Assembly (NCBI GenBank): GCA_007131945.1
Contig: SLPP01000052.1
Span: forward strand, 1 to 9,537
From: Paracoccaceae bacterium
GTDB taxonomy: Bacteria > Pseudomonadota > Alphaproteobacteria > Rhodobacterales > Rhodobacteraceae
Length of the DNA stretch: 9,537 nt
Direction: 5' to 3'
Made by a program: the position numbers and the translations under genes. The notes under the pieces are model-generated. The model was given only the letters and a program-made list of their open reading frames with translations, ran no database searches and was not told the DNA's origin. This document shows, one piece after another, positions 5,589 through 9,537 of the stretch (the first letter of the stretch is position 1; each line of letters starts with the position of its first letter).

Positions 5589-7394
5589 ATGTCTGCATAC
5601 GATATCGAAGAACATTCCTATGACGTCGTCGTGGTCGGCGCCGGCGGCGCCGGGCTGCGCGCGACGCTGGGCATGGCCGAGCAGGGGCTGCGCACCGCCT
5701 GCGTGACCAAGGTCTTCCCGACCCGCTCGCACACCGTCGCCGCGCAGGGCGGCATCGCCGCCTCGCTTTCCAACATGGGCCCCGACCACTGGCAGTGGCA
5801 CATGTACGACACGGTCAAGGGCTCGGACTGGCTGGGCGACACCGACGCGATGGAATACCTCGCCCGCGAGGCGCCCAAGGCGGTCTACGAGCTCGAACAT
5901 TACGGCGTACCGTTTTCCCGCACCGAGGACGGCCGGATCTACCAGCGCCCCTTCGGCGGCCACACGACCGAGTTCGGCGAGGGCCCGCCGGTGCAGCGCA
6001 CCTGCGCCGCCGCCGACCGCACCGGGCACGCGATCCTGCACACGCTCTACGGCCGGTCGCTGAAGGAAAAGGCCGAGTTCTACATCGAGTATTTCGCCAC
6101 CGACCTCCTGATGGACGACGACGGGCGCTGCGTCGGCGTCCTCGCCTGGAAGCTCGACGACGGCACGCTGCACCAGTTCAACGCCAAGATGGTGGTGCTG
6201 GCGACCGGCGGCTATGGCCGCGCCTATTTCTCGGCGACCTCGGCCCATACCTGCACCGGCGACGGCAACGGCATGATCGCCCGCGCCGGCCTGCCCTTGC
6301 AGGACATGGAATTCGTCCAGTTCCACCCGACCGGCATCTACGGCGCCGGCTGCCTCATCACCGAGGGCGCGCGCGGCGAGGGCGGGTATCTGACGAATTC
6401 CGAGGGCGAGCGCTTCATGGAGCGCTACGCGCCGACCTACAAGGACCTCGCCTCGCGCGACGTGGTCAGCCGCTGCATGACGATGGAGATCCGCGAGGGC
6501 AGGGGGGTCGGGGCGAACAAGGACCATATCCACCTGCATCTCAACCACCTGCCGCCCGAGACGCTGCACCTGCGCCTGCCGGGGATCTCGGAATCGGCGC
6601 GCGTCTTCGCCGGGGTGGACGTGACCAAGGAGCCGATCCCGGTCCTGCCGACGGTGCATTACAACATGGGCGGCATCCCGACGAACTACTGGGGCGAGGT
6701 GCTCGATGCCGATGCCGAGAACCCGGCCCGCATCGCGCCGGGGCTGATGGCGGTGGGCGAGGCGGCCTGCGCCTCGGTCCACGGCGCGAACCGGCTCGGC
6801 TCGAACTCGCTCATCGACCTCGTCGTCTTCGGCCGCGCCGCGGCGATCCGCGCCGGCCAGGTCGTCGACCGCGACAGCGCCATCCCCCGCGCCTCGAAGG
6901 CCGCCGTCGACAAGGCCGTCGAGCGCTTCGACCGCACCCGCAACGCCAGTGGCGCCGTGCCGACGGCCGAGCTGCGGCTCGAGATGCAGAAGACCATGCA
7001 GGAGGACGCCGCCGTCTTCCGCACCGACAAGACGCTGGCCGAGGGCTGCCGGAAGATGGAGGCGGTCGCCGCCAAGATGGCCGACATCCAGGTCACCGAC
7101 CGCTCGCTGATCTGGAACACCGACCTGATGGAGACGCTCGAGCTCGAGAACCTGATGCCCAACGCGCTCGCCACCATCGTCTCGGCCGAGGCGCGCAAGG
7201 AAAGCCGTGGCGCGCATGCGCACGAGGATCACCCCGAGCGCGACGACGAGAACTGGCGCAAGCACACGCTCGCCTGGATCGAGGGGACGAAGGTGCGGCT
7301 CGACTACCGCCCAGTCGTCACCGAGCCCCTGACCCCCGCCGAAGAGGGCGGGATCGACCTGAAGAAGATCGCCCCCAAGGCGCGCGTCTACTGA
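5589..7394 (+). CDS. sdhA: Succinate dehydrogenase flavoprotein subunit
   Basis: The 601-residue catalytic subunit of Complex II, which oxidises succinate to fumarate using covalently bound FAD. The Rossmann motif [12 protein letters not shown] is at 14-25. His48 in [11 protein letters not shown] is the covalent FAD site. Active-site residues are complete: His246 and Thr248 (FHPTG), Glu259 and Arg262 ([11 protein letters not shown]), Arg290 (SRDVV, the proton-shuttle Arg), His357 (HYNMGG) and Arg402 ([11 protein letters not shown]), each three or four positions beyond its E. coli SdhA equivalent. The C-terminal helical and capping regions are full length. The start at 5589 has GAGGA (5578-5582) overlapping the sdhD stop. 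FAD attachment normally needs the assembly factor SdhE, which is not in this window. Nothing is missing or unusual. Confidence 0.99.
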   Translation: MSAYDIEEHSYDVVVVGAGGAGLRATLGMAEQGLRTACVTKVFPTRSHTVAAQGGIAASLSNMGPDHWQWHMYDTVKGSDWLGDTDAMEYLAREAPKAVYELEHYGVPFSRTEDGRIYQRPFGGHTTEFGEGPPVQRTCAAADRTGHAILHTLYGRSLKEKAEFYIEYFATDLLMDDDGRCVGVLAWKLDDGTLHQFNAKMVVLATGGYGRAYFSATSAHTCTGDGNGMIARAGLPLQDMEFVQFHPTGIYGAGCLITEGARGEGGYLTNSEGERFMERYAPTYKDLASRDVVSRCMTMEIREGRGVGANKDHIHLHLNHLPPETLHLRLPGISESARVFAGVDVTKEPIPVLPTVHYNMGGIPTNYWGEVLDADAENPARIAPGLMAVGEAACASVHGANRLGSNSLIDLVVFGRAAAIRAGQVVDRDSAIPRASKAAVDKAVERFDRTRNASGAVPTAELRLEMQKTMQEDAAVFRTDKTLAEGCRKMEAVAAKMADIQVTDRSLIWNTDLMETLELENLMPNALATIVSAEARKESRGAHAHEDHPERDDENWRKHTLAWIEGTKVRLDYRPVVTEPLTPAEEGGIDLKKIAPKARVY

Positions 7395-7405
7395 GGACTT
7401 GATCG

Positions 7406-8185
7406 ATGGTTCAACTGACCCTGCCGAAGAACAGCCGGATCCGCACCGGCAAGACCTGGCCGAAGCCCGAGGGCGCGACGCGGACCCGCACCTTCCGCAT
7501 CTACCGCTGGAACCCCGATGACGGGCAGAACCCGCGGGTCGACACATATGTCGTCGATCTCGACGATTGCGGGCCGATGGTGCTGGACGCGCTGATCTGG
7601 ATCAAGACCAAGATCGACCCGACGCTGACCTTCCGCCGCTCCTGCCGGGAGGGAATCTGCGGCTCCTGCGCGATGAACATCGACGGCGGCAACCAGCTCG
7701 CCTGCATCTTCGGCATGGACGAGGTGAAGGGCGATGTGGCGATCTACCCGCTGCCGCACATGCCGGTGGTCAAGGACCTGGTGCCGGATCTCACGCATTT
7801 CTACGCCCAGCATGCCTCGATCATGCCCTGGCTGGAGACGAAGTCGAACGAGCCGGCCAAGGAATGGCGCCAGTCGATCGAGGACCGCGAGAAGCTCGAC
7901 GGGCTCTATGAATGCGTCATGTGCGCCTGCTGTTCGACCTCGTGTCCCAGCTACTGGTGGAACGGTGACCGCTACCTCGGCCCGGCGGCGCTCTTGCATG
8001 CCTATCGCTGGATCATCGACAGCCGCGACGAGGCCACGGGCGAGCGGCTCGACGAGTTGCACGACCCGTTCAAGCTCTACCGCTGCCACACGATCATGAA
8101 CTGCGCCAAGACCTGCCCCAAGGGGCTGAACCCGGCCAAGGCCATCGCCGAGATCAAGAAGCTGATGGTCGAACGCGTGGTCTGA
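7406..8185 (+). CDS. sdhB: Succinate dehydrogenase iron-sulfur subunit
   Basis: The 259-residue electron-transfer subunit of Complex II, which carries electrons from FAD to ubiquinone through three clusters. The [2Fe-2S] ligands are Cys80, Cys85, Cys88 ([10 protein letters not shown]) and Cys100. [12 protein letters not shown] (170-181) with [12 protein letters not shown] (227-238) supply the other two clusters: by E. coli numbering, Cys170, 173, 176 and 237 bind [4Fe-4S], and Cys180, 227 and 233 bind [3Fe-4S]. Trp184 and His228 match quinone-site residues. Residues 1-27 are a polar N-terminal extension, as usual in alphaproteobacteria. The start at 7406 has GAGGA (7393-7397), overlapping the sdhA stop; sdhA and sdhB are 11 bp apart with no gene between. 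It is the last gene of the operon. Confidence 0.99.
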   Translation: MVQLTLPKNSRIRTGKTWPKPEGATRTRTFRIYRWNPDDGQNPRVDTYVVDLDDCGPMVLDALIWIKTKIDPTLTFRRSCREGICGSCAMNIDGGNQLACIFGMDEVKGDVAIYPLPHMPVVKDLVPDLTHFYAQHASIMPWLETKSNEPAKEWRQSIEDREKLDGLYECVMCACCSTSCPSYWWNGDRYLGPAALLHAYRWIIDSRDEATGERLDELHDPFKLYRCHTIMNCAKTCPKGLNPAKAIAEIKKLMVERVV

Positions 8186-8194
8186 TCCCCGCGG

Positions 8195-8226
8195 CCCCCC
8201 GCTGCGCCGGGTGGCGTCGCGGGGGG
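8195..8226. terminator. GC-rich hairpin between convergent sdhB and the TadG-like gene
   Basis: CCCCCCGC (8195-8202) pairs with GCGGGGGG (8219-8226). Inside this 8-bp stem, CGCC (8205-8208) can pair with GGCG (8213-8216) around a GGGT loop. The hairpin starts nine bases after the sdhB stop and lies 40 bp from the stop of the gene on the other strand, a typical place for a shared terminator. No T-run follows on either strand, so it may act as an mRNA-stabilising stem or need Rho. Confidence 0.5.
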
Positions 8227-8265
8227 AGGGCGGCGCGCGACGGCGTCAGGCGGCGCGGGCCGGGC

Positions 8266-9537
8266 TCAGAGCGACATGCGGAACGTCGGCACCACGAAGC
8301 GGTCCTCGTGGTCGATGCCGCAATTCCCGAACCGGTTGTTCGAGGTGGCGTCGATCGTCCCGCCGGCGATGATCGACGCGCCTTCGATGCCGCGCATGTT
8401 GGCCGTGAACGAGACGTCGCCGGCGGCGATGATCTGGCTGCCGAACAGGCCCATGTTGGCGGTCATCGTGAAATCGCCCAGGGTGATGATCCGCGACCCG
8501 CCGCCGGGGGCGCAGTTGTCGTCGTCCCCGATATCCACCCATGCCTGCCCCGTGATCGCGTTCCCCGAGGGATTGGTCGAGGCGAGCGTGACGTTGTGGA
8601 GCTTCGAATGCGCGCCGAGGTTCACCCGGCAGTTGGTGACGATGACGACATCGCGCAATGTCTCGTGCCCGGGCAGCGAAAGCGTCCTGTTGCTGTTCGT
8701 GCAGCGTATGTCGTGGATCCGCCCCTCGGCGAAGATGCCGTTGGTCAGGGGCTGGTTGCTCGAGACGTTGTGGATGACCGGGAGGTGATCGGTGATGACG
8801 TCGGGCAGGAAATCCGAGGCGCCGACGCGCAGATCGTCGATGATGTCGTCGAGCTCGTCGACGAAGGGAACGGTCATCCTGGCCTCGCGAAGCGCCTCCT
8901 CCAGCCCCGGATTGTTGGAAAAACCGCTTCCCGGCATGTCCAGATCGGCAAGGTCGGGCATCGAGACGCGCACCCTTTCGGCGAATTCGTTGTTGTTGCG
9001 CAGCCAGACATGATCGTTCGAATGCACGCAGTAGTCCGGGCCGAACTCGTTGTTCGACCGGATCCGGATCTGGCCGTTCGCCACCATTCCCTCGGTCAGG
9101 CACGGGCGGCGGGTCGCGACATAGACGGTCTGCGCGGCAAGATCGAACGACTCGATGCCGGCAAAGCCGAGCAGAAAGGTGCGCAGCGCGTTCGAACGGC
9201 TGCTGTCCTGGCGCGCGGTGACCCGGACCGCGCTGCGCGAGGCCGCGTCGGGCCGGAAGGGATTCTGCGGATCGACCTCGGGCTCCCACCGGCCGAACTC
9301 GATGTCGGCATCGGTCAGGGTCGCGCCGAAACGCTCGACCGGCATGTTGAGCTCGTGCAGCTCCAGCGCCTGGCTGCGCGCCGTGGCCGCGTCCTCGCGC
9401 TGGCGGACGACCAAGGCGGCATGCGCGGCGCTTTCGGTGGCGACCTGCAGTTGCGTGCGCGCCGCGAGCAGGTTGGCGGTGTCGAGTGCCAGCCCGCCCA
9501 CGAGGATCAGGATGATCAGCACGTAAAGGCTGAAGGC
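8266..9537 (-). CDS. TadE/TadG-like envelope protein with Asn-rich solenoid-like repeats; 5' end outside the window
   Basis: The visible part is 423 residues; the start lies beyond the right edge. Numbering from the edge, residues 2-19 are a hydrophobic segment ending in GGLALD, followed by TANLLAARTQLQVATESAAH (20-39), the pattern of the TadE/TadG-like pilus-assembly N-terminus: one membrane helix, then a heptad-like Ala/Gln-rich helix. The rest should be periplasmic or extracellular. Six cysteines (146, 170, 279, 303, 342, 406) suit disulfides. Asn-rich motifs of form G-x-[IVF]-x-x-x-[ST]-x-N-[NM] recur about every 19-20 residues: near 155-166 and 175-186, then at 354-366, 373-386 and 393-404. 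This period suggests a beta-solenoid like those of polymer-forming proteins (inference). There is no visible von Willebrand domain, unlike some TadG proteins. No other tad genes lie in the window. The exact role is unknown. Confidence 0.75.
   Translation of the reverse strand, partial: AFSLYVLIILILVGGLALDTANLLAARTQLQVATESAAHAALVVRQREDAATARSQALELHELNMPVERFGATLTDADIEFGRWEPEVDPQNPFRPDAASRSAVRVTARQDSSRSNALRTFLLGFAGIESFDLAAQTVYVATRRPCLTEGMVANGQIRIRSNNEFGPDYCVHSNDHVWLRNNNEFAERVRVSMPDLADLDMPGSGFSNNPGLEEALREARMTVPFVDELDDIIDDLRVGASDFLPDVITDHLPVIHNVSSNQPLTNGIFAEGRIHDIRCTNSNRTLSLPGHETLRDVVIVTNCRVNLGAHSKLHNVTLASTNPSGNAITGQAWVDIGDDDNCAPGGGSRIITLGDFTMTANMGLFGSQIIAAGDVSFTANMRGIEGASIIAGGTIDATSNNRFGNCGIDHEDRFVVPTFRMSL

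Noticed and set aside
5127..7547. An 806-codon open frame antisense to sdhD, sdhA and sdhB
   Set aside because: It is the shadow of strongly conserved genes in high-GC DNA; the translation is Arg/Gly/Ala/His-rich without family motifs.
8246..9289. A 347-codon frame on the minus strand overlapping the TadG-like gene
   Set aside because: It is Arg-rich and without hydrophobic pattern; the alternative frame has a membrane segment, ordered repeats and a normal composition.
1..9537. CRISPR arrays, tRNA or rRNA genes, insertion sequences, attachment sites
   Set aside because: I looked for spaced direct repeats, cloverleaf-like segments, transposase motifs and terminal inverted repeats and saw none; this was by eye, so a short RNA gene could be missed.

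Overview
The window is high-GC chromosomal DNA from an alphaproteobacterium, most likely Rhodobacterales. That placement rests on gene content, the compact sdhC-sdhD-sdhA-sdhB order and the protein sequences; it is an inference from reading, not from a search. Almost all of the window is housekeeping or ordinary accessory DNA.

Layout. Positions 80-1943 hold a minus-strand operon read right to left: a thioredoxin with a C-terminal TPR region (CnoX/YbbN type), a LON substrate-binding-domain protein, and a small Trm112-like protein whose start overlaps the LON stop (ATGA). A divergent promoter region of about 135 bp separates it from a plus-strand pair: an exported glutathione peroxidase-like thiol peroxidase and an AcuC-type histone deacetylase-family enzyme, which overlap by one base (TGATG). 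A single-gene TorF-type outer-membrane porin follows (3919-4545) and ends in a strong hairpin. The succinate dehydrogenase operon sdhCDAB (4801-8185) comes next, preceded by an AT-rich patch with two identical GTGATCAC palindromes 21 bp apart. A GC-rich hairpin lies between sdhB and a convergent minus-strand gene that runs off the right edge. That gene has a TadE/TadG-like N-terminus and an Asn-rich repeat region that looks like a beta-solenoid.

How the genes work together. SdhCDAB is complete, with all expected FAD, Fe-S, heme and quinone residues, and couples succinate oxidation to ubiquinone reduction. The thioredoxin-TPR protein and the peroxidase lie back to back; the peroxidase has the Cys pair expected of thioredoxin-type GPx enzymes, but its signal peptide puts it in a different compartment from a cytoplasmic thioredoxin. 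No mobile element, tRNA, rRNA or CRISPR array was seen.

I do not see a clearly new multi-gene system. The points most worth a second look are the paired palindrome before sdhC, the repeat architecture of the edge TadG-like protein, the gpx-deacetylase coupling, and the in-frame 12-bp minisatellite in the Trm112-like gene.
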